Below are positions 15,577-23,408 of a DNA stretch of 44,840 nucleotides, one piece after another (positions within the stretch are counted from its first letter, which is position 1; each line of letters opens with the position of its first letter). The stretch comes from an uncultured Clostridia bacterium (GTDB taxonomy: Bacteria; Bacillota; Clostridia; Oscillospirales; Ruminococcaceae). The translations under genes and the position numbers were made by a program. The stretch is from positions 1 to 44,840 of the forward strand of contig CANQNF010000023.1 of NCBI GenBank assembly GCA_947625125.1. The letters are read 5' to 3'. The notes under the pieces are model-generated. The model was not told the origin of the DNA and did not search any database. It was given only the letters and a program-made list of their open reading frames with translations.

Positions 15577-15651
15577 ATTATATCATATCCCGCCGAAAAA
15601 GTCAAATAATTCCCCGAATCAGTTGACAACGGGGAAGATGTGTGTTATAAT
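15577..15651. promoter_or_regulatory. divergent promoter module 3 of the toxin array
   Basis: Leftward TTGACT (15605-15600), N17, TATAAT (15582-15577) for toxin 2; rightward TTGACA 15623-15628, N17, TATAAT 15646-15651 for antisense RNA 3. Confidence 0.9.
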
Positions 15652-15657
15652 AAAGGT

Positions 15658-15742
15658 GCAGAGAGCCATACGGCTAACCGAAACTTTACTAATTACAAAA
15701 AAGTAACCGCTCAGATTTGGAAGCTCGGGCGGTTACTTTTTT
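15658..15742 (+). ncRNA. antisense RNA 3, candidate antitoxin
   Basis: A predicted RNA of about 85 nt starting GCAGAGAGCC with a weaker 5' stem (AGCC-ATAC-GGCT) and ending at the perfect AAAAAAGTAACCGC / GCGGTTACTTTTTT hairpin (15697-15742), shared with toxin 3. Confidence 0.7.
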
Positions 15743-15807
15743 ATTTCACGGATGATTTCCAAAACGATAAGAAGTATAATCAAAAAGATGTATAAATTCT
15801 CGTTCAT
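15733..15807 (-). CDS. toxin-like hydrophobic peptide 3 (24 residues)
   Basis: MNENLYIFLIILLIV then LEIIREIKK, the most diverged paralogue, with Lys-Thr replaced by Arg-Glu in the tail. The ATG at 15807 has GGGGG eight bases upstream in the same CCCC-GAAA-GGGG hairpin; a GTG one codon earlier is possible. Unlike copies 1 and 2, its message would start far upstream, at the tandem promoters 15945-15973 or 16032-16060, behind a long folded leader with a U-run. Confidence 0.7.
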   Translation of the reverse strand: MNENLYIFLIILLIVLEIIREIKK

Positions 15808-15840
15808 CACGCATACCCCCTTTCGGGGCTATGATACGCG

Positions 15841-15937
15841 AAAAAAGCTCTCAGAGCCGGAGCGGTCGGTCGTTTTTGACCGCGAACGGTGATGAGCAAG
15901 CTTTTTAGCTTATCATGCCACCCTACCGGCTCTCTGC
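15841..15937 (-). ncRNA. structured leader or small RNA, copy 1
   Basis: The minus-strand RNA from about 15937 starts GCAGAGAGCCGG. Its 5' AGAGCCGG can pair with CCGGCTCT about 80 bases later, enclosing a GGTG..ATGA / TCAT..CACC stem with an AAGCT-AAA-AGCTT tip and a GGTC-AAAAAC-GACC hairpin. A competing GCTC-TGA-GAGC hairpin precedes T6, so it may terminate before toxin 3 or regulate readthrough. Confidence 0.55.
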
Positions 15938-15944
15938 TATGGAC

Positions 15945-15973
15945 ATTATACCATAATTTAAAGAGCCTGTCAA
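15945..15973 (-). promoter_or_regulatory. promoter of structured leader copy 1 / toxin 3
   Basis: TTGACA (15973-15968), N17, TATAAT (15950-15945). Confidence 0.85.
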
Positions 15974-16024
15974 CGGCGATGAGCAAGCTTTTTAGCTTAT
16001 CATGCCACCCTACCGGCTCTCTGC
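15961..16024 (-). ncRNA. structured leader or small RNA, copy 2
   Basis: The first 50-odd bases are nearly identical to copy 1 (direct repeat 87 bases apart). It closes with AGAGCC / GGCTCT instead, followed by TT rather than T6. The inner stem keeps pairing (CACC replaced by CGCC against GGTG), as expected if the fold matters. Confidence 0.5.
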
Positions 16025-16031
16025 AAAAAAT

Positions 16032-16060
16032 ATTATACCGTATTCTCTCTGCCAAGTCAA
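16032..16060 (-). promoter_or_regulatory. promoter of structured leader copy 2
   Basis: TTGACT (16060-16055), N17, TATAAT (16037-16032), again followed by GCAGAGAGCC at the expected start point. Confidence 0.85.
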
Positions 16061-16098
16061 TAATCAGAAAACCTAAATCTGGAATTCATTAAAACCGT

Positions 16099-17238
16099 TC
16101 AATCCCCGAAAATGGCGGACAGCGCGTCTTTTTGTGTGCTTTCATCAAACAGCAATGCTATATCCTCATCGTAAATCACCGGCGTGTGACGGATGTTTTC
16201 TTCATCGTCGTCCATAAATTCTCCGATAAACCCGCAGCCCACGCTGATGACATTCGTCAGATGAAACGTTTCGTCGTGGACCGCTTCAAGGCTCACGGCT
16301 TTCCCGCTTTCTCGCTCAAATATAACGACCCTGCCGTGCGGATTCACCGCAAGCGAGTAATTTTCGTCAAAGCAAAAGATCGTTACCGGGTTGTATCCCT
16401 CGTCGGTGCCGGCGAAGAACTCCGCCGAAGCCATCGGTATGACGCAGCTTCCTATAGCGTCCCCGTCGACCGAGCAGATTATCTCGCTTGATTTAAGCTC
16501 TCCTCCCGGAGTGTATTCGCATATCCTGCAATCGTATTTTCCGTCCCGTCTGCCGACGCCGTACGCTTTGAGAATGCCGTCTTCAATGCCGCAGTCGATG
16601 ATCTCAATGCCCTCCGATTCGCTCTGAGACGGGTCGTCCTTTGATACCTCATATAGCACCTTTCGGAACTCTCCGTCCTCAAAAAGCCACGCCGTATATT
16701 CGGTGCGCTTGACGTCTCCGTCGTATTCGGTTTTTTTCCGGGAGACGATGACCCCGCCGTCGGTGATGAGCGAAATGTTCGAGTCATTTAGGTCGCAGCT
16801 AAGCTCTCCCTCGATGAAGATAAGGCCGTCCTTAACGCTCAGAAGCAGCAGCTTGCCTTCGGCGCTCGCGTCTGTGGCAAGCTCATACAGCACCCCGTCG
16901 AAGCAGCCTGCGCCGCGAACCGTCCCGATAAGATCCCGGCTTCCGTAGACCGGCATGTTTTCAATGGCTGTCCCGTTCGGGTCATAGTGCGTAAGATTCC
17001 CGCCGTCGCCCGCCATGACCGATCGGTCGTATCCGCAGAATACTTCATCGCTGCCGCCAAGCAAAACCGCGTTGTCAAGCTCGTTTTGGGGCGGCAGGAC
17101 TTTGTCCCAATCGATAGTTTCGGCGTTTTCGTAAATGTTCTCGAAAGCGGTCGTCTCCCTCGGCATGACGTCGGCACGCTTTTTGCAGGATGTGAGCATA
17201 AGAGCTGCCGCGGCAAGAAAAATCAGGGCCTTTTTCAC
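16099..17238 (-). CDS. lipoprotein of unknown function
   Basis: A 379-residue lipoprotein. The GTG start at 17238 (AAGGA upstream) opens a signal peptide KKALIFLAAAALMLTSC with lipobox LTSC; in-frame codons further upstream lie over the promoter and are not used. The mature part is acidic and strand-rich, with repeated blocks such as FCGYDRSVMAGDGGN and CGIEDGILKAYGVGRRDGK that suggest a propeller-like fold (inference). No family is recognised. It has its own promoter and lies beside the sensor kinase on the same strand, but a strong terminator separates the two. Confidence 0.75.
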   Translation of the reverse strand: MKKALIFLAAAALMLTSCKKRADVMPRETTAFENIYENAETIDWDKVLPPQNELDNAVLLGGSDEVFCGYDRSVMAGDGGNLTHYDPNGTAIENMPVYGSRDLIGTVRGAGCFDGVLYELATDASAEGKLLLLSVKDGLIFIEGELSCDLNDSNISLITDGGVIVSRKKTEYDGDVKRTEYTAWLFEDGEFRKVLYEVSKDDPSQSESEGIEIIDCGIEDGILKAYGVGRRDGKYDCRICEYTPGGELKSSEIICSVDGDAIGSCVIPMASAEFFAGTDEGYNPVTIFCFDENYSLAVNPHGRVVIFERESGKAVSLEAVHDETFHLTNVISVGCGFIGEFMDDDEENIRHTPVIYDEDIALLFDESTQKDALSAIFGD

Positions 17239-17275
17239 ACAAACCAATCCTTTATATATAAAACTTCTTGTCACT

Positions 17276-17304
17276 ATTGTAGCCCATTTTTCATCAGGTT
17301 TCAA
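17276..17304 (-). promoter_or_regulatory. promoter of the lipoprotein gene
   Basis: TTGAAA (17304-17299), N17, TACAAT (17281-17276); supports the GTG start at 17238. Confidence 0.85.
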
Positions 17305-17385
17305 GGGAAAAATTCTTAAGATTTTCTTAATTTTGGGGGGCGAAAGGCCGCGCCCCTGATCATCCCAAAAAATAACCCCCTTACG

Positions 17386-17428
17386 AAAACCCCGAGCCCG
17401 CAAGTCCTTTGGGACCCGCGAGCTCGGG
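17386..17428 (-). terminator. terminator of the hybrid histidine kinase
   Basis: CCCGAGCTCGCGGGTCC / GGACTTGCGGGCTCGGG stem with a CAAA loop and GTTTTC after it on the minus strand. Confidence 0.85.
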
Positions 17429-17454
17429 AAATTATTCATATAATTACGGACTTT

Positions 17455-20040
17455 CTACTTATCTTTTTCCTCCCCGAGCCAGTCTTTCAGGGTCTCCATC
17501 AGCTTCGGGACGTTTATCGGCTTGGCCAAAAATCCGTTCATGCCCGCGTCCGTCGCGGTCTTTACGTCCTCGTCGAACGCGTTCGCCGTCATGGCGATTA
17601 TCGGCACCTGCGAAAGGGCCGGGTCGTCAAGCTTTCGTATCTCCTTGGCCGCGTCTATGCCGTTCATCACCGGCATCTGTATGTCCATAAACACCAGCCC
17701 GTAGCGCCCGGGTTCGGAGGACTTCACTATCTCGACGGCCTGCTTGCCGTCCTCGGCGCTGTCCACCTCGAGACCGGCCTCCCTGAATATCTCCTCGGCT
17801 ATCTCGCGGTTCAGCTCGTTGTCCTCGACAAGAAGCACCCTATGCCCGCTGAATTCTCCCGAATGCTCGGCGATGGGGTTCTTTTTCTGTGCAGGTTCTT
17901 CGCACGAACCGGTATTGAGCGCCCCGACGAGAGCGTCCCTAAGCTCGCTCAGGAATATCGGCTTATTGCAGAATCCCGTGACCCCGGCGGCCCTTGCTTC
18001 CTCCTCAAAAGGCTTCCAGTCGTACGCCGTAAGAACGATAATCGGGATATTCCCGCCCGAAAGTTCTCTTATCTGCCTTGCGACCTCGATGCCGTTCAAG
18101 TCGGGAAGCGACCAGTCGATGATATACGCCCTGAATTCGCTGCCGACCTCGCAGGCGTGCTTGGCGTGCAGGACCGCCTCTTTTCCCCGAAGCGTCCATT
18201 CCGACTGCATGCCGAGCTGTCTGAGCATCTTCGTGACCGAGTCGCAGACCTCGAAATCGTCGTCCACGACAAGCGCCCGAAGCCCCTTTAGCTCGTCGAT
18301 AACGCCGACGGCTTCGCTGTTTTCGCAGAGCCTGAATTCAAGATTTATGATGAATTCTGTGCCCTTGCCCTGTTCGGTCTTACATTCTATGGTGCCGCCC
18401 ATGGCGTCGACGATATTTTTCGTTATCGCCATGCCGAGGCCGGTGCCCTGAACGCCGGAAACCGTGGAGGTCCTTTCGCGCTCGAACGGCTCGAAAACAT
18501 GCTCGGAAAATTCCTTTGACATTCCCACGCCGGTGTCCTTTACGCTCAGCTCATACGCGCCGTATCCTGTGGGTGCGTTCATCTTCTGCCGTATTTTAAG
18601 GCATACAGTGCCGCCGGCGGGAGTGAATTTGATGGCGTTGGACAGTAAATTCAGAAGTATCTGGTTTATATGCAGCTTGTCGCAGTATATATCTTCGTTG
18701 ACGATATCCACGGTGTCCATGAAGAAATTGAGCTGCTTCGAGGCCATCTGGGTCTGGATGATGTTTCTCATATCCTTGAAAATTTCCGATATGGAGCAGG
18801 GCTTTTCCTCGATATTGAGCCGCCCGCTCTCTATCCTCGACATATCCAGAATATCGTTTATCAGCGAAAGAAGATGGTTTCCCGAGCTTAAAATCTTCCC
18901 GATATAGTCGGACACCTTTTCTTTATTGTCGATGTTCGTCTCGGCAAGGGTCGCAAAGCCGATTATCGCGTTCATCGGCGTTCTTATATCGTGGGACATG
19001 TTGGACAGAAACATTGTCTTTGCCTTTTCGGCGGCTTCCGCCTTTCGGAATTTTTCCTCCAAAAGAGCGTGCTCGACGGTCTGTTCGGTGAATTTGGCAT
19101 ACTGTTTCCTGACCCAGATATAGTAAAGAAGCACCGTCACCGCAAGTATCATCCCGGCGATGACGCATATTCTTCTTACCGTGTACGCGCCCGCCATCGC
19201 CACGTCCTCCGGGACGTAGACGGTTATCGTCCAGGCGTTTATCCCGGCGGAGGCATAGTAGAGATACCCCCACTTTCCTCTTGCGTCCGACCTCATGTAG
19301 AGATACCCGGTGTCGCCGCTGAGTATCTTGTCCAAGCCGTCCTCGTCCTTTATTTCGATGCTCCGGTTGTCGCGGATGTTTCCGAGGCTTTCACGCTTTG
19401 TGTCCATGATATAATCGCCGGTAGCGGTGTCGATGATAAAGACGTCGGCCTGGGAGCCGTAGATATTTTCGGTGCTTAAAATCGCCGGAAGATCCTCTAA
19501 AATGGTAGCGCCGTATAAGACCGCCACGGTCCTGTCCCCCGAAAAGATGGGCACATAATGCCGATAGACGAGGGTGTTGCCGTATATCAAAGAGTACATC
19601 CTGTCCGAGACATGCTCGCCGAGGGCGGCTTCGTCCTCAAAGGAGATTATACCCGAGCCGTCGATCAGCTTTATGCCGTCGGCCTGGGAGCTTATGACCC
19701 TGTCCCCGGGGAGCAGGATGTTGAGCCTCATCGTCTCAAAGAGCGGGTCTATAGAGCGAAGCGTCTCGGTAAGAGCCTCCTCCGAAAAACTTTCGTTGTG
19801 GGAGATGATATTCGCGGCGGTCCTTAAAATATCCGAGTCGTTCTGAAGTTTAGACGAAATCTCCTGGATGACGGTGTTTACATTGTCCTCCATGCGTCCT
19901 ACCGAGCGGTCCCTTATAATAGAGAAAATGCTGAAGTAGGAAAGAATGAGCACGGCGGCGATTATCAGTATGACGAACAGGGTGGCTGAAATGCCGCCGG
20001 GATGGGTCTTTCTGAAGTTTTTTATATATTTTTTATCCAT
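17455..20040 (-). CDS. hybrid sensor histidine kinase with two receiver domains
   Basis: An 861-residue membrane sensor kinase. Segments in order: membrane span at about 20-42, an extracellular sensor region to about 280 (Cache-like by layout), a second span at about 288-308, a linker helix, HisKA with MSHDIRTPMN (His350), an HATPase domain with LLSNAIKFTP, DTGVGM and GTGLGMAI, a first receiver (IIDWSLPDLNG, Asp642) and a second receiver (VFMDIQMPVMNG, Asp786). There is no internal HPt domain, but a separate HPt gene lies in the divergent cluster, so a His-Asp-His-Asp relay is likely. AAGGAG precedes the ATG. The ligand is unknown. Confidence 0.95.
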   Translation of the reverse strand: MDKKYIKNFRKTHPGGISATLFVILIIAAVLILSYFSIFSIIRDRSVGRMEDNVNTVIQEISSKLQNDSDILRTAANIISHNESFSEEALTETLRSIDPLFETMRLNILLPGDRVISSQADGIKLIDGSGIISFEDEAALGEHVSDRMYSLIYGNTLVYRHYVPIFSGDRTVAVLYGATILEDLPAILSTENIYGSQADVFIIDTATGDYIMDTKRESLGNIRDNRSIEIKDEDGLDKILSGDTGYLYMRSDARGKWGYLYYASAGINAWTITVYVPEDVAMAGAYTVRRICVIAGMILAVTVLLYYIWVRKQYAKFTEQTVEHALLEEKFRKAEAAEKAKTMFLSNMSHDIRTPMNAIIGFATLAETNIDNKEKVSDYIGKILSSGNHLLSLINDILDMSRIESGRLNIEEKPCSISEIFKDMRNIIQTQMASKQLNFFMDTVDIVNEDIYCDKLHINQILLNLLSNAIKFTPAGGTVCLKIRQKMNAPTGYGAYELSVKDTGVGMSKEFSEHVFEPFERERTSTVSGVQGTGLGMAITKNIVDAMGGTIECKTEQGKGTEFIINLEFRLCENSEAVGVIDELKGLRALVVDDDFEVCDSVTKMLRQLGMQSEWTLRGKEAVLHAKHACEVGSEFRAYIIDWSLPDLNGIEVARQIRELSGGNIPIIVLTAYDWKPFEEEARAAGVTGFCNKPIFLSELRDALVGALNTGSCEEPAQKKNPIAEHSGEFSGHRVLLVEDNELNREIAEEIFREAGLEVDSAEDGKQAVEIVKSSEPGRYGLVFMDIQMPVMNGIDAAKEIRKLDDPALSQVPIIAMTANAFDEDVKTATDAGMNGFLAKPINVPKLMETLKDWLGEEKDK

Positions 20041-20109
20041 GTTTTCTCCTTGGCAAAACGCCCTGCGGAAGCTTGTAAATTGACAAAAAATGTATATATA
20101 TTCAATATA

Positions 20110-20138
20110 ATATTACATTATTCGCATTGTAATGTCAA
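20110..20138 (-). promoter_or_regulatory. promoter of the hybrid kinase with an inverted repeat in its spacer
   Basis: TTGACA (20138-20133), N17, TAATAT (20115-20110). ATTACA and TGTAAT half-sites face each other within and beside the spacer (20112-20133), a candidate operator. Confidence 0.75.
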
Positions 20139-20201
20139 TAGCGAAATTTATGAAAAATAGCACAAATTTTTGTATGAAACAAAGAAATTTTATTATTATT
20201 G

Positions 20202-20230
20202 TTGACAACGGATAGAAAAAATGGTAGAAT
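20202..20230 (+). promoter_or_regulatory. promoter of the EAL/HD-GYP/HPt/GGDEF operon
   Basis: TTGACA 20202-20207, N17, TAGAAT 20225-20230. The leader is about 168 bases; I see no GEMM-type c-di-GMP riboswitch consensus in it. Confidence 0.8.
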
Positions 20231-20404
20231 AGACCTTGAAATGTGGGAGACTCCGCCTTTGACTTACAGATTTTTACAGATAAGGCGCGATCCCGAACGA
20301 TATTTCATCTGCTTCATAGGCAATTTTTATAAGGCTGGTGACTTTAAGATGGAAAGTATCCTTAGGCACATGACCGCTATTTTTGTGCGGGGGGGGGTAC
20401 TGCT

Positions 20405-21856
20405 GTGAGCGTATACGAAACTAACAGGGTATTATTCGGCGTTGCTGTTTCCGCTCTGACGCTTTTGATCGTCGCGGCGGGAGTTATAGCCGTGCTTTTG
20501 TACCTAAGACAGTCCGGAAAGCTTGTAAGCGCGGACCATTCCTCGGAAATAGACGAGGGAACGGGTCTCGGGAATCGCTATTATCTTGCCCGCAGATATT
20601 CCGAAATGGTAAAGCCCTCCAAGCGCTCGGAATATGTTTTGTGCTGCATATACGCCGATTCGGATAAGCTTGAGAGAAACTTCAAGCGCGACGAGATGCT
20701 GAAATTCGTCACTCACGTCTCCGAACTCGTTCAGACCGTCATGAAACAGATACGCAGCGTCTACGTCCTTGCAAGAGTGCCGGGATACGGGCTGTTCGTC
20801 CTTGTCAAAAAGGACTCCGGCTTCGTTGAAAACCTTAACTCCCTTGTCAGGGAGGCCGGCAGCTATGCCTTGCATCAGGAAAACGGCCAGCTCTCCGACG
20901 CCTACCGCACCGCGGTCGGCATATACCCCTTAAAGGCCGAGGATTCGGATATCCACGAGTGCATCTTCACCGCCTACCACACCGCCCTTGCCGCATATGA
21001 GCAGAACGAGGACCAGCTTGTGTGCGACGACGAGATGGTCGCGATGTTCTCCGACGAGAGAGACATGCGCCGTGAGATAACCAGAGCCTTTGAAAACCGT
21101 GAATTCGTGACATATATCCAGTTCTTCGTAGATACAATGGATAACGAGGACATCGTCGGCGGCGAGGCCCTTGTGAGATGGAACCATCCCGAAAGAGGCA
21201 TCCTCTCCCCGATAAACTTCGTCCCGTTCATGGAAAAAGAGGACCTTATCCCGAACCTCGACTATTATAACCTCGAGGAGGTATGCAGGTTCATCGAGGA
21301 GATGTATAACCACGGGATAAAAAACAACTTCTATATCTCCTGCAACTTCTCAAGAAAGACGTTTTCGTCTCACGATTTTGTCGACAGAGTCAAGGAGATA
21401 TTCAAGGACTTCGACTTCCCGAAGTCGATGATAGCCTTTGAGATGACCGAGAGCGAGAATGTAAAGAATATTGTCCAGGCCTATAACAACGCCGTTCAAA
21501 TCAAAGAGCTCGGCGTAAAGATACTGCTCGACGACTTCGGCGAGGGCTTTGCAAGCTTTTATGACCTCACCGAGTACCCGGTCGACGGCCTCAAGATAGA
21601 TAAGGCCCTGGTCGACAGCATCCACACCGAAAAGGGCAATACTATTTTACGCGGCATGACCAAAATGGGCCACGAGCTTAATATGAAGGTAATAGTCGAG
21701 GGCGTCGAGAGCGACGACCAGGTGAATGAGCTTAAGGACATTCGCTGCGACATCATCCAGGGGTTCCGCTTCCACCGACCTATACCCGTGCATGAGGCCA
21801 AGAAGACTCTTGCCGACAAGGGCGCTTTACCGGACGGCGGCGTTGCTACCGCCTGA
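20405..21856 (+). CDS. membrane-anchored EAL-domain c-di-GMP phosphodiesterase with degenerate GGDEF
   Basis: A 483-residue protein. One membrane span (about 10-33) is followed by a degenerate GGDEF-like domain (about 45-210, starting GTGLGNRYYLARRYSEM but lacking GGDEF) and an EAL domain (about 225-470). The EAL domain keeps the key residues: EALVRW (Glu254), NFSRKTF, FEMTESEN, LLDDFGEG and EGVES, so it should hydrolyse c-di-GMP. The GTG start at 20405 follows a run of nine G (20389-20397). A frame from ATG 20349 would join the gene in phase if that run had one more G, so the real N-terminus is uncertain. It heads a four-gene operon. Confidence 0.9.
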   Translation: MSVYETNRVLFGVAVSALTLLIVAAGVIAVLLYLRQSGKLVSADHSSEIDEGTGLGNRYYLARRYSEMVKPSKRSEYVLCCIYADSDKLERNFKRDEMLKFVTHVSELVQTVMKQIRSVYVLARVPGYGLFVLVKKDSGFVENLNSLVREAGSYALHQENGQLSDAYRTAVGIYPLKAEDSDIHECIFTAYHTALAAYEQNEDQLVCDDEMVAMFSDERDMRREITRAFENREFVTYIQFFVDTMDNEDIVGGEALVRWNHPERGILSPINFVPFMEKEDLIPNLDYYNLEEVCRFIEEMYNHGIKNNFYISCNFSRKTFSSHDFVDRVKEIFKDFDFPKSMIAFEMTESENVKNIVQAYNNAVQIKELGVKILLDDFGEGFASFYDLTEYPVDGLKIDKALVDSIHTEKGNTILRGMTKMGHELNMKVIVEGVESDDQVNELKDIRCDIIQGFRFHRPIPVHEAKKTLADKGALPDGGVATA

Positions 21857-21885
21857 AAAAATCAATGATCAGAGAGGATAAAGTG

Positions 21886-22980
21886 ATGTCAATTTCAGCG
21901 TCAAACGAAAAACCGACGGACAGAATTTTAATAGTCGACGACGACGAGATGAACAGGGCTATCCTTGCGAACATCTTCGAGCCGTACTATGTCATCGACG
22001 AAGCCGAGGACGGAAAGGCCGGCCTCGATATGATACTATCCGATAAGGAGCGCTACTGTGCGGTGCTTCTTGACGTGATGATGCCGAACATGAACGGCAT
22101 AGAGGTCTTAAGAGAGCTCAAAAAAGCGGATCTTTTGAATAAGATACCGGTGTTTCTGATAACCGCCGAGGCCAATAACGACACTCTCCACGAGGCTTAT
22201 CACCTAGGGGTCATGGACGTTATTTTAAAGCCGGTCACGCCTTTTGTGGTGCTTCGGCGAATCGATTCGGTGGTGGAGCTCTTCAAAGCGAGAAAGGTCC
22301 TCGGCGACAGGGTCATTCAGCAGGACATAGAGCTTCTTGAAAAGGCTCAGCAGATAATAGAGCTGAACCACGGCCTTATCGAGGCCCTATCCACGGCGAT
22401 AGAATTCAGAAACGGAGAGTCCGGCGAGCACGTCAGGAGGATCCACGACATAACGCAGTTCATATTTGAGAACACCGAGCTCGGCGACGGCATGAGCAGC
22501 GAGGAGATACAAAACATCGCCCTCGCGTCCATCATGCACGACGTCGGAAAAATAGCCATTCCGGACAATATCCTCGGCAAACCCGGCAGACTCACTCCCG
22601 AGGAATTTGAAATAATGAAGACCCATACCACTCAGGGCGGCGAGCTTTTGGATAAGATACCCCAGCTCAAGGACTCCGGGGTCTACAGCTATGCCTACGA
22701 CATAGCGAGGCACCACCACGAGCGTTGGGACGGCAGGGGCTATCCCGACAAGTTAAAGGGCGACGAAATATCGATCTGGGCTCAGGTCGTCTCCATCGCC
22801 GACGTCTATGACGCGCTGTCCTGCAAAAGATGCTACAAGGACGCTTTTCCCCGTGAAAAGGTCGTCCGGATGATAAAGGACGGCGAGTGCGGAACGTTCA
22901 GCCCGAGGCTCCTTGAAGCGTTCTTCAGCGTCGAGGATACCCTCGCGGGATTCTATTCAAAGAAAGAAGAAACGGCCTGA
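21886..22980 (+). CDS. response regulator with HD-GYP c-di-GMP phosphodiesterase domain
   Basis: A 364-residue protein. The receiver domain (about 12-130) has RILIVDDDEMN, the phospho-acceptor in LLDVMMPNMNG (Asp63) and the conserved Lys in ILKPVTPF. The HD-GYP domain (about 165-345) has MHDVGKIAIPD (His218-Asp219), HHHERWDGRGYPDKL and SIADVYDAL, the full metal-binding signature. It should degrade c-di-GMP when phosphorylated. The start at 21886 is chosen over ATG 21865 because AGAGG precedes it at the right distance. It is probably the output regulator fed by the HPt protein just downstream. Confidence 0.93.
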   Translation: MSISASNEKPTDRILIVDDDEMNRAILANIFEPYYVIDEAEDGKAGLDMILSDKERYCAVLLDVMMPNMNGIEVLRELKKADLLNKIPVFLITAEANNDTLHEAYHLGVMDVILKPVTPFVVLRRIDSVVELFKARKVLGDRVIQQDIELLEKAQQIIELNHGLIEALSTAIEFRNGESGEHVRRIHDITQFIFENTELGDGMSSEEIQNIALASIMHDVGKIAIPDNILGKPGRLTPEEFEIMKTHTTQGGELLDKIPQLKDSGVYSYAYDIARHHHERWDGRGYPDKLKGDEISIWAQVVSIADVYDALSCKRCYKDAFPREKVVRMIKDGECGTFSPRLLEAFFSVEDTLAGFYSKKEETA

Positions 22981-23013
22981 CCTGTATAAACTTTCGATCG
23001 GAGGGAACCTACA

Positions 23014-23364
23014 ATGGATACCGAAAAGAAACAGAGACTTCACGACGCGGGAATAGACGTTGCCGACGCCTTGGGCAGATTTATGGGCAACGAAAACATG
23101 CTCGAGAAATTTCTCGGAAAATTCACTCAGGATAAAAACTACTCCGCGCTTGTCGAGGCTTTCGACAAGGGCGACCCCGAGGCTGCCCTGACGGCTTCCC
23201 ACACGTTGAAAGGGGTGTGCGGGAACCTGTCGATGAGCGCGCTGTTCGAGATACTGACCGAACAGGTCAGGCTCTTAAGAGAGGGAGATTTTGACGGCGC
23301 AAAGGCTTTAATGGGGAGTATTACGGAAAAATACACGGAAATCATTTCGGTCATTAACGGATAA
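23014..23364 (+). CDS. stand-alone HPt phosphotransfer protein
   Basis: A 116-residue four-helix protein with the HPt signature ASHTLKGVCGNLSM (phosphorylatable His63) and the usual C-terminal helix LFEILTEQVRLLREGD. It carries phosphate between receivers, here most simply from the second receiver of the hybrid kinase to the HD-GYP regulator (inference from context). GGAGGG lies eight bases before the ATG, 33 bases after the HD-GYP gene. Confidence 0.9.
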   Translation: MDTEKKQRLHDAGIDVADALGRFMGNENMLEKFLGKFTQDKNYSALVEAFDKGDPEAALTASHTLKGVCGNLSMSALFEILTEQVRLLREGDFDGAKALMGSITEKYTEIISVING

Positions 23365-23408
23365 AAAACAGCGCTCACTCATATCCGGGTAACAGGAGGT
23401 CTACAAAA

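Noticed and set aside
15807-16055. 82-codon frame with two repeats containing EPVGWHDKLKSLL
   Set aside because: It is produced by the two copies of the structured RNA block, crosses two promoters and has no ribosome binding site; RNA function explains the repeat better.
15000-16060. CRISPR array at the repeated region near 15-16 kb
   Set aside because: The repeats are about 285 bases apart, hold promoters and ORFs, and lack short regular repeats with unique spacers; no cas genes in the window.
20231-20404. c-di-GMP riboswitch ahead of the EAL operon
   Set aside because: No GEMM-type conserved bases or stems are recognisable in the leader.
20199-20408. 69-codon frame upstream of the EAL gene
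   Set aside because: It begins on top of the -35 box of the operon promoter, so it cannot be translated as a whole. Only its last part from ATG 20349 is of interest because of the G-tract.
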